NCBI GenBank assembly: GCA_016775335.1
Contig: JAEUGJ010000035.1
Location: 1-64,000 of the forward strand
Reading direction: 5' to 3'
From: Mogibacterium sp.
Lineage (GTDB): Bacteria; Bacillota; Clostridia; Peptostreptococcales; Anaerovoracaceae
DNA length: 64,000 bases
A program made the translations under genes and the position numbers. The notes under the pieces are model-generated. The model saw nothing but the letters and a program-made list of their open reading frames with translations, was not told the origin of the DNA and did not search any database. The first letter of the stretch is position 1. Every line of letters starts with the position of its first letter. This document shows positions 25,678 to 35,288 of this stretch, piece by piece.

Positions 25678-26262
25678 ATGCCGGAAGAGAAACCAACGCT
25701 TCTTCTCCTCACATGCTGCGGCCCCTGTGCTACAGCCTGTGTCGAGCGAACCGCATTCGACTACGATGTAACCGTGTTCTATTATAATCCAAATATCACG
25801 GATTCGGAAGAGTATTATCTTCGAAAAGCGAATCTGGAGAAATTCCTCCGTCTCTTTAACGAAGAGTACAAGGACCGGACTTTGGTGCATTATTTGGAGG
25901 GACGGTACGAACCGGAGAAATATCTGGAACGAACGGCGATGCTGAAGGATGAACCGGAAGGCGGGCGGCGCTGCGAAGAGTGCTTCCGTCTCCGATATGA
26001 AGAGGCGGCTCGTGTGGCAAAAGCAAGAAACGCAGATTATTGGACATCCACCATGTCGGTGAGCCCGCACAAGAACTACGAACTTCTCACGAAGACGGGG
26101 GAAGAACTTGCTGCAGAGTCGGGTACCTGTTACCTGCCGATTGATTTTAAGAAGAAGAACGGTTTTGGCAGAAGTGTGGAACTTTCAAAGAAGTATGGTC
26201 TGTATCGGCAGCGATTCTGCGGATGCGACTATGCAAGGTACGCTAACGCTAAAGGGTTATAA
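25678..26262 (+). CDS. queH: Epoxyqueuosine reductase QueH
   Basis: A 194-residue enzyme that carries out the last step of queuosine synthesis on tRNA, the non-cobalamin alternative to QueG. Diagnostic motifs are LTCCGPCATAC near the N terminus, RRCEECFRLR, STMSVSPHKN, DFKKKNGF and FCGCDYARY. The Cys pairs bind an iron-sulfur cluster and an adjacent metal. It is the first gene after the promoter and is followed by asnA after 23 nt. No other queuosine gene is in the window. Confidence 0.93.
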   Translation: MPEEKPTLLLLTCCGPCATACVERTAFDYDVTVFYYNPNITDSEEYYLRKANLEKFLRLFNEEYKDRTLVHYLEGRYEPEKYLERTAMLKDEPEGGRRCEECFRLRYEEAARVAKARNADYWTSTMSVSPHKNYELLTKTGEELAAESGTCYLPIDFKKKNGFGRSVELSKKYGLYRQRFCGCDYARYANAKGL

Positions 26263-26285
26263 AGAGGACAAGGAGAAAAACAACT

Positions 26286-27296
26286 ATGAGTAACGTAATT
26301 ATTCCGGAAGGCTATGAGCCGATTCTGGGTTTGAAGGAGACTCAGAGAGCCATCAAGAAGATTAAGGATTACTTCCAGCAGGAGCTGGCCTATGGACTGC
26401 AGCTTCGCCGTGTGAGCGCGCCGCTGTTCGTATTCCCGGAAACGGGTTTTAACGATACGCTGAACGGTGTGGAGCGCCGGGTGGATTTCAGCATTAAGGA
26501 CATGAACGAGCGTCAGGTGGAAATCGTGCAGTCCCTAGCAAAGTGGAAGAGAATGGCATTGTATAAATACGATGTAGAGCCTGGGCACGGCATCTATACC
26601 GACATGAACGCCATTCGGAGAGATGAGGAATTGGACAACCTCCACTCCATCTACGTGGACCAGTGGGACTGGGAGAAGGTAATCACCAAAGAGCAGCGGA
26701 CGGAAGAATATCTGGAAGAAACCGTGGTGACGATTTACCACGCACTGAAGAACCTGGGCGATTATGTAAACCGTCTCTACCGGGATATTCAGATTGAGCT
26801 TCCGAACGAGATTACATTCATCGATTCCCAAGAGCTGGAAGATCGTTATCCGGGCAAGAACCCGAAGGAACGGGAGGACCTGATTACTAAGGAATACGGT
26901 GCCGTATTTATCAAGAGAATCGGCGGCGTCCTGGCTTCCGGTGAGAAGCATGACGGAAGAGCACCGGACTACGACGATTGGGAACTGAACGGGGATATCC
27001 TGGTGTGGAACGATGTCCTGGACAGAGCGTTCGAGATTTCTTCCATGGGAATCCGTGTGGATGCAGAATCCATGAAGCGTCAGTTGAAGATTGACGGAAA
27101 AGAAGACCGTCTGGAGCAGCCATTCCATCAGGGTGTTATCACCGGAAAGTATCCGCTGTCCATCGGCGGCGGAATCGGTCAGAGCCGTCTGTGCATGTTC
27201 TTCTTGCAGAAAGCGCACATCGGAGAGGTACAGGCATCGGTATGGCCGGAAGATATGATTGAGGAGTGCGCAGAGCACAATATTTTCCTACTGTAA
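26286..27296 (+). CDS. asnA: Aspartate--ammonia ligase
   Basis: A 336-residue AsnA, which makes asparagine from aspartate, ammonia and ATP with a class II aminoacyl-tRNA synthetase fold. Recognisable segments are RVSAPLFVFPETGFNDTLNGVERRVDF, YTDMNAIRRDEELDNLHSIYVDQWDWEKVI and the C-terminal GGGIGQSRLCMFFLQKAHIGEVQ. Length matches the family. It has GGAGAAA upstream. The next gene begins three bases after its stop. Confidence 0.95.
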   Translation: MSNVIIPEGYEPILGLKETQRAIKKIKDYFQQELAYGLQLRRVSAPLFVFPETGFNDTLNGVERRVDFSIKDMNERQVEIVQSLAKWKRMALYKYDVEPGHGIYTDMNAIRRDEELDNLHSIYVDQWDWEKVITKEQRTEEYLEETVVTIYHALKNLGDYVNRLYRDIQIELPNEITFIDSQELEDRYPGKNPKEREDLITKEYGAVFIKRIGGVLASGEKHDGRAPDYDDWELNGDILVWNDVLDRAFEISSMGIRVDAESMKRQLKIDGKEDRLEQPFHQGVITGKYPLSIGGGIGQSRLCMFFLQKAHIGEVQASVWPEDMIEECAEHNIFLL

Positions 27297-27299
27297 GAA

Positions 27300-29309
27300 A
27301 TGCAATACATCAATGTTGTAATCGATAATAAAAGTGAATTAACAGATACCTACTTCACCTACCGCGCACCGGATTCGGTGGCGGTAGGTGATAAAGTCAG
27401 CGCCCTGTTCAGTAACAGAAAGAAGCCGGTGGATGCGTACGTATTCGAAACCGGCGTGGAAACCGATCTTCCGGAGAACAAAATTCGGGAAATCGAATCT
27501 GTGGACAAGAGGCGCTCTCTTTCCGAAGAGATGATTGATACCGCCATTTGGATGCGGCGGCGGTACGGCATCAAGTATATTGACGGGGTCAAGATGTTCA
27601 CCGTGGGCGGAAAAAGGGAAAAGGAGAAGCTGGTGAAGGCGCCGGCACTCCGGGAAGAGCCCTGGGAGCTGACGGAGGAGCAGGAATCTGCGGTGAAGCA
27701 GATTAACGAGTCCCTGGATCGTCGAAAGGAAAACGTGTTCCTGCTGAAGGGGGTGACCGGAAGCGGGAAGACGGAGGTTTACATGCATGCGGTGGAGCAT
27801 GCGCTGGCCCAAGGCAGAAGTGCCATCGTGCTGGTGCCGGAAATCGCTCTGGCCATGCAGATGGAGAAGCGGTTTCAGAACCGCTTCGGTGCGGAGAACG
27901 TGGCCATCCTGCACAGCAAGCTGACCACTTCGAAGCGGCTGGAGAACTGGCTTCGGATTCGAGAGGGTTCGGCCAAGGTGATTCTGGGTGCCCGGACGGC
28001 GATTTTTGCGCCGGTCACGGATCTGGGATTGGTGGTTATCGATGAGGAACACGAATCCACCTACAAATCCGACCACAACCCGAAATACGAGACCATGGAC
28101 GTGGCGTATAAGAGAGCGGGAACTTTCGGAGCCACGGTGGTGCTCGGAAGCGCGACGCCCAGCGTGGTTTCTTTTTACCGTGCATCTGTCGGAATTTATC
28201 ACTTGATTGAACTGAAGAACCGGGTGGGAAAAAGCCGTCTGCCGGATGTGGAAATCGAGGACATTCGAGGACAGGTGGTCCGGGGTCGGAATGAGATGAT
28301 CAGCCTGCGGCTGCAGGAGGAGATGCGGTACTGCCTGGAGAAGGGGGAGCAGGTAATCCTGTTCCTGAACCGGCGGGGATATGCGCCTCAGATTCAGTGC
28401 GTGGAGTGCGGATACCGCTATCAGTGCGACGATTGCGGGATTTCCTTGACCTACCACAAGCGAGAGAATGCGGCGGTGTGTCACTACTGCGGGAAGAAAT
28501 TTCCGCTGCCGAAGAAATGTCCGGAATGCGGAAGTCCTCATATTCGGTACGGGGGCGTGGGCACCGAGAAGGTGGAAGAAGTGGTGCAGGAAATGTTTCC
28601 GGAATACAAGGTGGCGCGGTTCGATCTGGATACGGCGAAGAACCAGAAGGAAATCGACCGCACCATGTCGGATTTTGTCCATCAGCGGACGAACGTTCTC
28701 ATCGGCACTCAGATTCTGGCGAAGGGCCTGGATTTCCGAAATGTGGGACTGGTGGGCATCGTGAATGCGGATATCTCCCTGAACATCCCGGATTACCGGG
28801 CGTCGGAGCGCACCTATCAGCTGGTGACTCAGGTGTCCGGAAGAGCGGGACGAAGTTCGGAATCCAGCCGGGTGGTGATTCAGACTTACAACCCGGAGGC
28901 GGAGGCCATCGCTTTTGCCGCCAAGGGAGATTACGACGGATTCTATGAGTCGGAATTACTCCACCGAAATATCATGAATTATCCACCATACTCCGATTTA
29001 ATTGCGGTATCCTTTACAGAAGGGGAAAAATACCGGCCGGGGGATCGGACCGCGATGGCGTATGCGGAGGATTTTAAAGGGAAATTGGAAAATATGCAGA
29101 ATCTGCCGGATAAATCCATGATTTACCGGCCTCGGGAGGAAGTGCTCCGGGGGAATACGGAACGGAAGCGGGTGACCTTTCTGATCAAAGCGCCGAAAGG
29201 GTCCCGCAGTGGATTCATTCAGATGTACATGCGGTATCGGGACCGGATGATTCAGCAGAAGTCGACAATATATATTGAAATTGATGTCAATCCGTATGGC
29301 ATCGTGTAG
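27300..29309 (+). CDS. priA: Primosomal protein N' (PriA), short form
   Basis: A 669-residue replication-restart helicase. The 3'-end DNA-binding domain is at about 1-100. The helicase core begins LTEEQESAVKQI near residue 127, with Walker A GVTGSGKTEVY and Walker B VVIDEEHESTYK. Four zinc-binding Cys pairs (CVEC, CDDC, CHYC, CPEC) follow. The C-terminal GRAGR motif and terminal domain are present. Only about 25 residues separate the first domain from the helicase, so the usual winged-helix domain seems to be missing or much reduced. No ribosome binding site is seen in the three bases after asnA, so translation may be coupled. Confidence 0.92.
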   Translation: MQYINVVIDNKSELTDTYFTYRAPDSVAVGDKVSALFSNRKKPVDAYVFETGVETDLPENKIREIESVDKRRSLSEEMIDTAIWMRRRYGIKYIDGVKMFTVGGKREKEKLVKAPALREEPWELTEEQESAVKQINESLDRRKENVFLLKGVTGSGKTEVYMHAVEHALAQGRSAIVLVPEIALAMQMEKRFQNRFGAENVAILHSKLTTSKRLENWLRIREGSAKVILGARTAIFAPVTDLGLVVIDEEHESTYKSDHNPKYETMDVAYKRAGTFGATVVLGSATPSVVSFYRASVGIYHLIELKNRVGKSRLPDVEIEDIRGQVVRGRNEMISLRLQEEMRYCLEKGEQVILFLNRRGYAPQIQCVECGYRYQCDDCGISLTYHKRENAAVCHYCGKKFPLPKKCPECGSPHIRYGGVGTEKVEEVVQEMFPEYKVARFDLDTAKNQKEIDRTMSDFVHQRTNVLIGTQILAKGLDFRNVGLVGIVNADISLNIPDYRASERTYQLVTQVSGRAGRSSESSRVVIQTYNPEAEAIAFAAKGDYDGFYESELLHRNIMNYPPYSDLIAVSFTEGEKYRPGDRTAMAYAEDFKGKLENMQNLPDKSMIYRPREEVLRGNTERKRVTFLIKAPKGSRSGFIQMYMRYRDRMIQQKSTIYIEIDVNPYGIV

Positions 29310-29317
29310 GAGGAACA

Positions 29318-29827
29318 ATGGCTATTCGTAAAATCGTAGAGAAAGGGGACGAGATCCTCACAAAGAAATGCAAACCGGTGAAAGAGGTGACGAAGCACAT
29401 TCAGACCCTGACCCGGGATATGATTGACACCATGGTCGAAGCCGACGGCGTGGGCCTGGCGGCACCCCAGATCGGAATCATGAAGCGGATGTTCGTATGC
29501 CGTCCGGACCTGGAAGATCCGGACCACAACTACGTATTCATCAATCCGGAAATCCTGGAGACGGAAGGGGAGCAGGACTCCATGGAAGGCTGCCTCAGCG
29601 TGCCGGGATACACCGGACACGTGATTCGTCCGGAGAAAGTTCGCATTCAGGGATTGGACGCGGAAGGCAAAATGCAGGATCTGGTCTTTGATGGTTTTGC
29701 GGCTACCTGCATCTGTCACGAATACGATCATCTGGACGGAATTCTCTATACTGACCGTTCGGACAACGTGATGACCAACGAGGAATATGCGGAAATCTTG
29801 AAGGCACAGGAAGAAGAGGAGCGGTAG
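29318..29827 (+). CDS. def: Peptide deformylase
   Basis: A 169-residue metalloenzyme that removes the formyl group from nascent proteins. The three family motifs are GVGLAAPQIG, EGCLSVPG and CHEYDHLDG; the metal ligands are the Cys of motif 2 and the two His of motif 3. The first residue of motif 3 is Cys instead of the more usual Gln. The start follows AGGAGG. It lies directly before fmt, the usual functional pairing of formylation and deformylation. Confidence 0.96.
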   Translation: MAIRKIVEKGDEILTKKCKPVKEVTKHIQTLTRDMIDTMVEADGVGLAAPQIGIMKRMFVCRPDLEDPDHNYVFINPEILETEGEQDSMEGCLSVPGYTGHVIRPEKVRIQGLDAEGKMQDLVFDGFAATCICHEYDHLDGILYTDRSDNVMTNEEYAEILKAQEEEER

Positions 29828-30763
29828 ATGAAGATTGTTTTTATGGGAACGCCGGAATTTGCAGTACCTTCATTGGAAAAGCTGATTGAATGCGGTTACG
29901 AAATTCCGATGGTGGTCACCCAGCCGGACCGCCGGGGCAATCGGGGCAAAATCACCTTCTCCCCGGTAAAAGAATGTGCGCTTCAGCACGGACTTCCGGT
30001 GGCACAGCCGCAGCAGATTCGCAAGGACGAGGAATTCATGCAGGAGCTGGAAGCTCTGGAACCGGATTTCATCGTGGTGGCGGCCTTCGGCCAGCTGCTT
30101 CCGGAGCGAGTGCTGAACGTACCGAAGTACGATTGCATCAACGTGCACGGTTCCCTGCTTCCGAAGCTTCGGGGCGCGGCGCCGATGCAGTATTCCATCC
30201 TTCAGGGAGACAAGACCACCGGCGTGACCATCATGAAGATGGCCAAAGGACTGGATACGGGAGACATGATTTCCAAAGCGGAAATGAACATTGAAGGCAT
30301 GACCATCCATGAGCTGGCGGACAAGCTGTCGGTGCTGGGAGCGGAGCTTCTGGCGAAAACCATTCCGGAAATTGCCAACGGAACCGCTGTCTACACCCCG
30401 CAGAACGAGGAAGAGCATACCTACGCATCCATGATTCGAAAAGAAGACGGCTTGACGGATTTCAGCGGGGATGCGGCATCGGAGGAACGGAAAATCCGTG
30501 CTTACGATCCGTGGCCGGCGCTGTACAGTTTCCTTAATGGAAAGCAGATTAAATTCTTCCGGGCGGAAGTGTTGGAAGAAGAGGGTAGCCACGACGGCGG
30601 CGTGATCTCCGCGGTGGACAAGAAATCCTTTACAGTGGACTGCGGCAAAGGGAAACTTCGGATTCTGGAAGTCCAGCTGCAGGGAAAGAAACGAATGAGT
30701 GCAGGAGATTTTCTGCGGGGCGCGGGCGTGTCCGTGGGAGATCGACTGACGAAAGGAGAATAA
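29828..30763 (+). CDS. fmt: Methionyl-tRNA formyltransferase
   Basis: A 311-residue enzyme that formylates initiator Met-tRNA using 10-formyl-THF. It begins MKIVFMGTPEFAVPSLEKLI, with the folate-binding segment INVHGSLLPKLRGAAPMQYSIL and TGVTIMKMAKGLDTGDMI. The C-terminal oligosaccharide-binding-like domain that binds tRNA follows from about residue 205. It starts one base after the def stop, and its ribosome binding site lies within the end of def. Confidence 0.96.
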   Translation: MKIVFMGTPEFAVPSLEKLIECGYEIPMVVTQPDRRGNRGKITFSPVKECALQHGLPVAQPQQIRKDEEFMQELEALEPDFIVVAAFGQLLPERVLNVPKYDCINVHGSLLPKLRGAAPMQYSILQGDKTTGVTIMKMAKGLDTGDMISKAEMNIEGMTIHELADKLSVLGAELLAKTIPEIANGTAVYTPQNEEEHTYASMIRKEDGLTDFSGDAASEERKIRAYDPWPALYSFLNGKQIKFFRAEVLEEEGSHDGGVISAVDKKSFTVDCGKGKLRILEVQLQGKKRMSAGDFLRGAGVSVGDRLTKGE

Positions 30764-30765
30764 TT

Positions 30766-31482
30766 ATGTACTACGGAGGAATGGGATATTACGGCTCGAT
30801 GGTTGTACTGATTCCGGCGATGATTTTTACCATGATTGTCCAGGGCAGAATCAAGCGGGCTTATTCCAGATATTCTCAAGTGGAGAACAGCCACCGCCTG
30901 ACCGGTGCTCAAGCGGCTCGGATGATGCTGGATGCCAATGGGCTGTCCGGCGTGCCAATCAACATCCTGAACGGCGGCGACGATTTGAACAACTATTTCG
31001 ATCCGAGAAGCAACTCGGTGAACCTGTCTCAGGCGGTATACCACACGGATTCCATTGCGGCCATGTGCATCGCCTGCCACGAGGTGGGACACGCGATTCA
31101 GCATGCCACCAATTACGCGCCGGTACGGATTCGGAACGGAATCGTTCCGCTGGTGAACCTGACGTCCACCTTCTCCTGGCCGCTGATCATGCTGGGATTG
31201 ATTTTCTCCACCTCCAGCCGGTACGGCTCCCTGCTGTTCAACCTGGGAGCGCTGTGCTTTGTCTTTGTAATCCTGTTCCACCTGGTGACACTGCCGGTAG
31301 AACTGAATGCCAGCAATCGGGCGCTGAAGCAGATGACATCCATCGGCATGGTGAGCGATTTCGATTACAGCGGAAGCCGCAAGGTGCTTCACGCTGCGGC
31401 GATGACCTACGTGGCCGCGCTGGCAACCGCCGTTGCATCTCTCATCCGGATCCTGCTGATCCGCGGAAGTAATGACAGATAG
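30766..31482 (+). CDS. YugP-type neutral zinc metallopeptidase, membrane
   Basis: A 238-residue membrane protease of the Zn_protease_2 family. It has an N-terminal helix (about 9-25), a zinc motif CHEVGHAIQH near residue 105, and three further helices (about 120-215). The sequence ARMMLDANGLSGVPI before the motif is typical. The gene commonly sits in fmt-rsmB operons of Clostridia, as here; the substrate is unknown. Confidence 0.88.
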   Translation: MYYGGMGYYGSMVVLIPAMIFTMIVQGRIKRAYSRYSQVENSHRLTGAQAARMMLDANGLSGVPINILNGGDDLNNYFDPRSNSVNLSQAVYHTDSIAAMCIACHEVGHAIQHATNYAPVRIRNGIVPLVNLTSTFSWPLIMLGLIFSTSSRYGSLLFNLGALCFVFVILFHLVTLPVELNASNRALKQMTSIGMVSDFDYSGSRKVLHAAAMTYVAALATAVASLIRILLIRGSNDR

Positions 31483-32754
31483 ATGAACCAAGATTTTCGA
31501 GTGAGTTACAATGCGCTTCGGAAGATTTATTCTCAGGAAGCCTATTCGAATATTGCGATGAACGAAGCCCTGGAGGACGGAAAAAACTGTTCTCCCGGCT
31601 TTGTTCGTTATGTTGTGAAAGAAATCCTTCGTCGCTCCATGGCTCTGGATTACGTTATTGCCGGCCTTTGCCGGAACGGACTCCGGGGCATGAAAAGCCG
31701 GACGAAGGTTCTTCTTCGCATGGGAATTTTTCTCCTGAACGAAGTGGACAGCATCCCGGATGCGGTATGCGTCAACGAAATCGTGGAGCTGGCCGGCGCC
31801 GTGGACAGACCCAATCGTGGTTTTATCAACGGTGTCCTTCGAAGCTATCTCCGAGGCGGTAAAAAAATGAATTTGCCGGGCGGAAGCGACCGACACGCTT
31901 TGGCCGTTCGGTATTCCTGTCAGGAGAATTTGGTGAAGCTGATGCTGGATCAGTACGGACCGGAAGAGGGAATCCGAATTCTGGACGCCTTTAACCGGCC
32001 AGTGCCCGTGGCGCTTCGGAACAATCCGCTGAAGCAGGACCGGGAAGAACTTCTGCAGCGGCTCCGGGAACTGGAGATTGAGGGAACGCCTTCGGCGGAG
32101 TGCGATAACGGCATTCTGACGGAGGGGGGCGCCTTGATTCAAAACGATTTGTTTCGGAAGGGCCACTACTCGGTGCAGGGTATTTCCTCTCAGATGGCGA
32201 TTCAGGCATTGGCGCCGGAAGCCGGTTCCAAGGTGCTGGATATGTGTGCGGCGCCCGGCGGGAAGACGACGGGAATCGCGGAACGGATGGGGGACTGCGG
32301 AACGGTGGAAGCCTGGGATATTCATCCTCATCGGACGGAGCTGATTCGGAGAAATGCAGAGCGGCTGGGCCTTCATTCCGTGAAGACCGAAGTGAAGGAT
32401 GCGACCCTGTTCTATCCGGAGCTGGAAGGCTGTTACGATGCGGTGGTGGCGGATGTGCCCTGTTCCGGACTGGGAACCATCCCGGTGAAGCCGGAAATCA
32501 AGCTGCGGGACCATACCGGAGAGTACGCGGGCCTGGTGAAAATCCAGCGCCGGATCCTGGAAAACGCGTGGAAATATGTAAAGCCGGGCGGAAAAGTGAT
32601 GTATTCCACCTGCACAATTAATAAAGAAGAGAATGAAAAAGTCGTGGAGGCATTCCAAAAACGCATGCCGGACAGTCGGGTTATTGAAAAAAGGCTGATT
32701 TTACCGTATAATAAAACTGGCTTTTTCTATACCGTAATGGAGAAGCCGGAGTAA
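31483..32754 (+). CDS. rsmB: 16S rRNA m5C967 methyltransferase RsmB
   Basis: A 423-residue enzyme. The N-terminal NusB-like RNA-binding domain (about 1-140) is followed by a Rossmann methyltransferase. The SAM-binding loop is CAAPGGKTTGIAERMG. The two catalytic Cys lie in ADVPCSGLGTI and MYSTCTINKEENE. The ATG is directly after the yugP-like stop. In many Firmicutes rlmN lies between rsmB and prpC; here only 16 bases separate them, so rlmN is not at this place. Confidence 0.94.
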   Translation: MNQDFRVSYNALRKIYSQEAYSNIAMNEALEDGKNCSPGFVRYVVKEILRRSMALDYVIAGLCRNGLRGMKSRTKVLLRMGIFLLNEVDSIPDAVCVNEIVELAGAVDRPNRGFINGVLRSYLRGGKKMNLPGGSDRHALAVRYSCQENLVKLMLDQYGPEEGIRILDAFNRPVPVALRNNPLKQDREELLQRLRELEIEGTPSAECDNGILTEGGALIQNDLFRKGHYSVQGISSQMAIQALAPEAGSKVLDMCAAPGGKTTGIAERMGDCGTVEAWDIHPHRTELIRRNAERLGLHSVKTEVKDATLFYPELEGCYDAVVADVPCSGLGTIPVKPEIKLRDHTGEYAGLVKIQRRILENAWKYVKPGGKVMYSTCTINKEENEKVVEAFQKRMPDSRVIEKRLILPYNKTGFFYTVMEKPE

Positions 32755-32770
32755 ATCGACGGGGAAAATA

Positions 32771-33514
32771 ATGGAAATAGGATATTATACAGACAAAGGA
32801 AAAAAGCGAACCCAGAACGAGGATGCGATTCGCGTGCTGACGCGGCACAATGTTTTTATGCTGGCGGACGGCGTGGGCGGAAACCGGGCCGGAGAGATTG
32901 CCAGCAACAAGACGCTGGATATCGTGAGCGAATATTTTGAGAACAACCCCATTGAGAAGCAGGAAGGATCCGATCGGATTTTTCGGTATTTCGAGGATGC
33001 GGTGGATTACGTGAACGAAGCCATTAAGCAGATGGCCCATTCCATTCCGGAGTGCGCCGGAATGGCTACCACATTGGTCTTTGCCTATGTTCGAGACCGG
33101 ATTCTGTACATCGCAAACGTGGGAGACAGCCGGGTGTACTTCATTCACGGAAATGAAATCCATCAGATTACGGTGGATCATACTTATGTGAATGACCTGG
33201 TTATGATGGGCGCAATTACCCGCAGCGAAGCGGAGCACCATCGAAAGAAGAACGTGATTACCCGAGCTATTGGAGCGAATTCTTACAACAATCCGGACTG
33301 CTTCAATATTTATATTGAACCCACGGATCGAATCCTGCTCTGCAGCGACGGATTGTACGACGAAGTATCGGAAGAGGAAATCCTGGAATTGATGACTTCT
33401 ACCGATGATATGAAGGCCTGCGCCAAGGAATTGGTGGATCGGGCCAATGCAAACGGTGGAAACGACAACATCTCGGTTATTTGTGTAAGTATGGTGGAGG
33501 ACAATTATGAGTAA
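32771..33514 (+). CDS. prpC: PP2C-type Ser/Thr phosphatase PrpC/Stp
   Basis: A 247-residue metal-dependent phosphatase that reverses the action of the adjacent PASTA kinase. PP2C motifs are KRTQNEDAIRV, FMLADGVGGNRAGE, IANVGDSRVYFI, VTRAIG and LLCSDGLYDEVSEEE. The Asp residues for two or three metal ions are all visible. The stop overlaps the prkC start by eight bases, which is the conserved arrangement and implies coupled translation. Confidence 0.95.
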   Translation: MEIGYYTDKGKKRTQNEDAIRVLTRHNVFMLADGVGGNRAGEIASNKTLDIVSEYFENNPIEKQEGSDRIFRYFEDAVDYVNEAIKQMAHSIPECAGMATTLVFAYVRDRILYIANVGDSRVYFIHGNEIHQITVDHTYVNDLVMMGAITRSEAEHHRKKNVITRAIGANSYNNPDCFNIYIEPTDRILLCSDGLYDEVSEEEILELMTSTDDMKACAKELVDRANANGGNDNISVICVSMVEDNYE

Positions 33515-35285
33515 CAGATTGCTGGCGGGTCGCTATGAACTGCTGGAGAAAATCGGTGACGGCGGCATGGCCGTTGTGTACAAGGCAAAGGATAAACTGT
33601 TGAACCGATTTATCGCCATCAAGATTCTGCGGCCGGAATTTACGAAGGACCCGACGTTCGTAGAGAACTTCAAGCGGGAGTCTCAGGCAGCAGCGGGACT
33701 GGCTCATCAGAATATCGTCGGGGTATACGATGTAGGCAGAGAAGGAAACATCAACTACATCGTGATGGAACTGGTGGAAGGCCAGACCCTGAATGAGATT
33801 ATCGCGAAAGAAGCGCCGATGGATTATCGCCGTGTCATTGAGATTACCAAACAGGTGGCGGCGGCACTTCGGGTGGCCCACCGGAACAAAATCATTCACC
33901 GCGACGTAAAGCCACACAACATCATGGTTACGACGGATGGAATCGTGAAGCTGGCGGACTTCGGAATCGCCAAAGCGGTGAACGATGCCACCATGTCCAC
34001 CGGCAGCAAAATCATCGGTTCGGTACACTATTTCTCGCCGGAACAGGCGCGGGGAAATTACGTGGACGAACGTTCGGATATCTATTCCCTGGGAATCGTG
34101 ATGTACGAGATGCTCACGGGACAGGTTCCCTTCGACGGAGATAATCCGGTGACCATTGCCCTCAAGCACATCAACGAAGAAATCACGCCGCCGAGCCAGC
34201 TGGTGGACGGCATTCCGCCGGCGCTGGAGCAGTGCGTGCTGAAGGCTACCAGCAAATTCCAGACGAACCGCTACAGCAGTGCGGACGAGTTGATCGAAGA
34301 GCTGAACAATATTGAATTCGTTACCCGTATGGTAGGAAATTCTATTTTTAACGAAGCCTCCGAGCAGGTGGAACAGAGCCGGAAGGGTCAGACCGACGAA
34401 GACGAGGATTACGAGGATGAGGACGACGATGAGTCCTACGACCGGAAATCCCGAAAGAAGAAGAAAAAACCGAAGAAGAAGCTGACCAAAGCGCAAAAGA
34501 AGCGCCGCATCCTGATTGCGGTTGCCGCCGTGCTGGCAGTGGGCCTGGGCGTTGCGGTTGCCGGATTCAACGGGTTCTTCTCCGGACAGAAGGAGGTTCC
34601 GGACCTTTACGGAATGACGGTAAAACAAGCCAAGAAGGAAGTGGAAGCGGCCGGCTTTAAGCTGAAGGAGGGCAAGGAGGTCTACTCCAACGACTACTCC
34701 AAGGGCCAGATTGCGGAGCAGGATCCGGAGTCCGGTTCGAAGGCGAAGAAGGGATCTTCCATCACCGTTCATGTGAGCAAGGGACCGCAGGCCGGAACGG
34801 TGCCGAACCTGGTGGGCCACAACGAAAGCGAAGCGGAAGAGATGCTGAAGTCTTCGGATTACGAGCTGGGCACGATTAAACAGCAGACATCTACCGAAGC
34901 TGCAGGCACCATCATTTCCCAGGATCCGAGCGGCGGCGAGGAAGCCGATCACGGCACTCAGGTGAACATCGTGGTCAGCGACGGAAAGGGTGTTCAGAAG
35001 TCCACCGTGCCGTCCATTACCGGACGAACCCTCACCGAGGCGAAGCAGGCGCTCCGAAGCGCGGGCTTCAAGGTGGGCAAGGTAACCTACGAGGAAAGCA
35101 ATGCCTACGGCAGCGGCTACGTAATGTGGCAGCAGTATGCGGCAAACACCGAGCTGAACAAGGGCACCAAGATTGACATCGAGGTCAGCAAGGGCGCACC
35201 GAAGACCAACGACAACAAGAAGCCGAACAAGAAGCCGTCGGATACCGGCAGCGACGACAACGGCAGCAATTCGGTGGACGATTAG
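33507..35285 (+). CDS. prkC: PASTA-domain Ser/Thr kinase PrkC/Stk
   Basis: A 592-residue membrane kinase sensing peptidoglycan fragments. The kinase domain spans about 1-270: glycine loop GDGGMAVVYKAKD, catalytic loop HRDVKPHNIM with D133, DFG, and SPEQARG. A Glu/Asp-rich then Lys-rich juxtamembrane stretch leads to one helix at about 333-352. Three PASTA domains follow (about 363-430, 431-497 and 500-570), each beginning VPxLxG-like (VPDLYG, VPNLVG, VPSITG). The tail is rich in Asn, Asp, Lys and Ser. It targets cell division and wall enzymes in other Firmicutes. It is paired with prpC. Confidence 0.95.
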   Translation: MSNRLLAGRYELLEKIGDGGMAVVYKAKDKLLNRFIAIKILRPEFTKDPTFVENFKRESQAAAGLAHQNIVGVYDVGREGNINYIVMELVEGQTLNEIIAKEAPMDYRRVIEITKQVAAALRVAHRNKIIHRDVKPHNIMVTTDGIVKLADFGIAKAVNDATMSTGSKIIGSVHYFSPEQARGNYVDERSDIYSLGIVMYEMLTGQVPFDGDNPVTIALKHINEEITPPSQLVDGIPPALEQCVLKATSKFQTNRYSSADELIEELNNIEFVTRMVGNSIFNEASEQVEQSRKGQTDEDEDYEDEDDDESYDRKSRKKKKKPKKKLTKAQKKRRILIAVAAVLAVGLGVAVAGFNGFFSGQKEVPDLYGMTVKQAKKEVEAAGFKLKEGKEVYSNDYSKGQIAEQDPESGSKAKKGSSITVHVSKGPQAGTVPNLVGHNESEAEEMLKSSDYELGTIKQQTSTEAAGTIISQDPSGGEEADHGTQVNIVVSDGKGVQKSTVPSITGRTLTEAKQALRSAGFKVGKVTYEESNAYGSGYVMWQQYAANTELNKGTKIDIEVSKGAPKTNDNKKPNKKPSDTGSDDNGSNSVDD

Positions 35286-35288
35286 CAT

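Noticed and set aside
30502..32658. 718-codon frame on the - strand opposite yugP and rsmB
   Set aside because: Antisense shadow of strongly supported genes with no own start signals.
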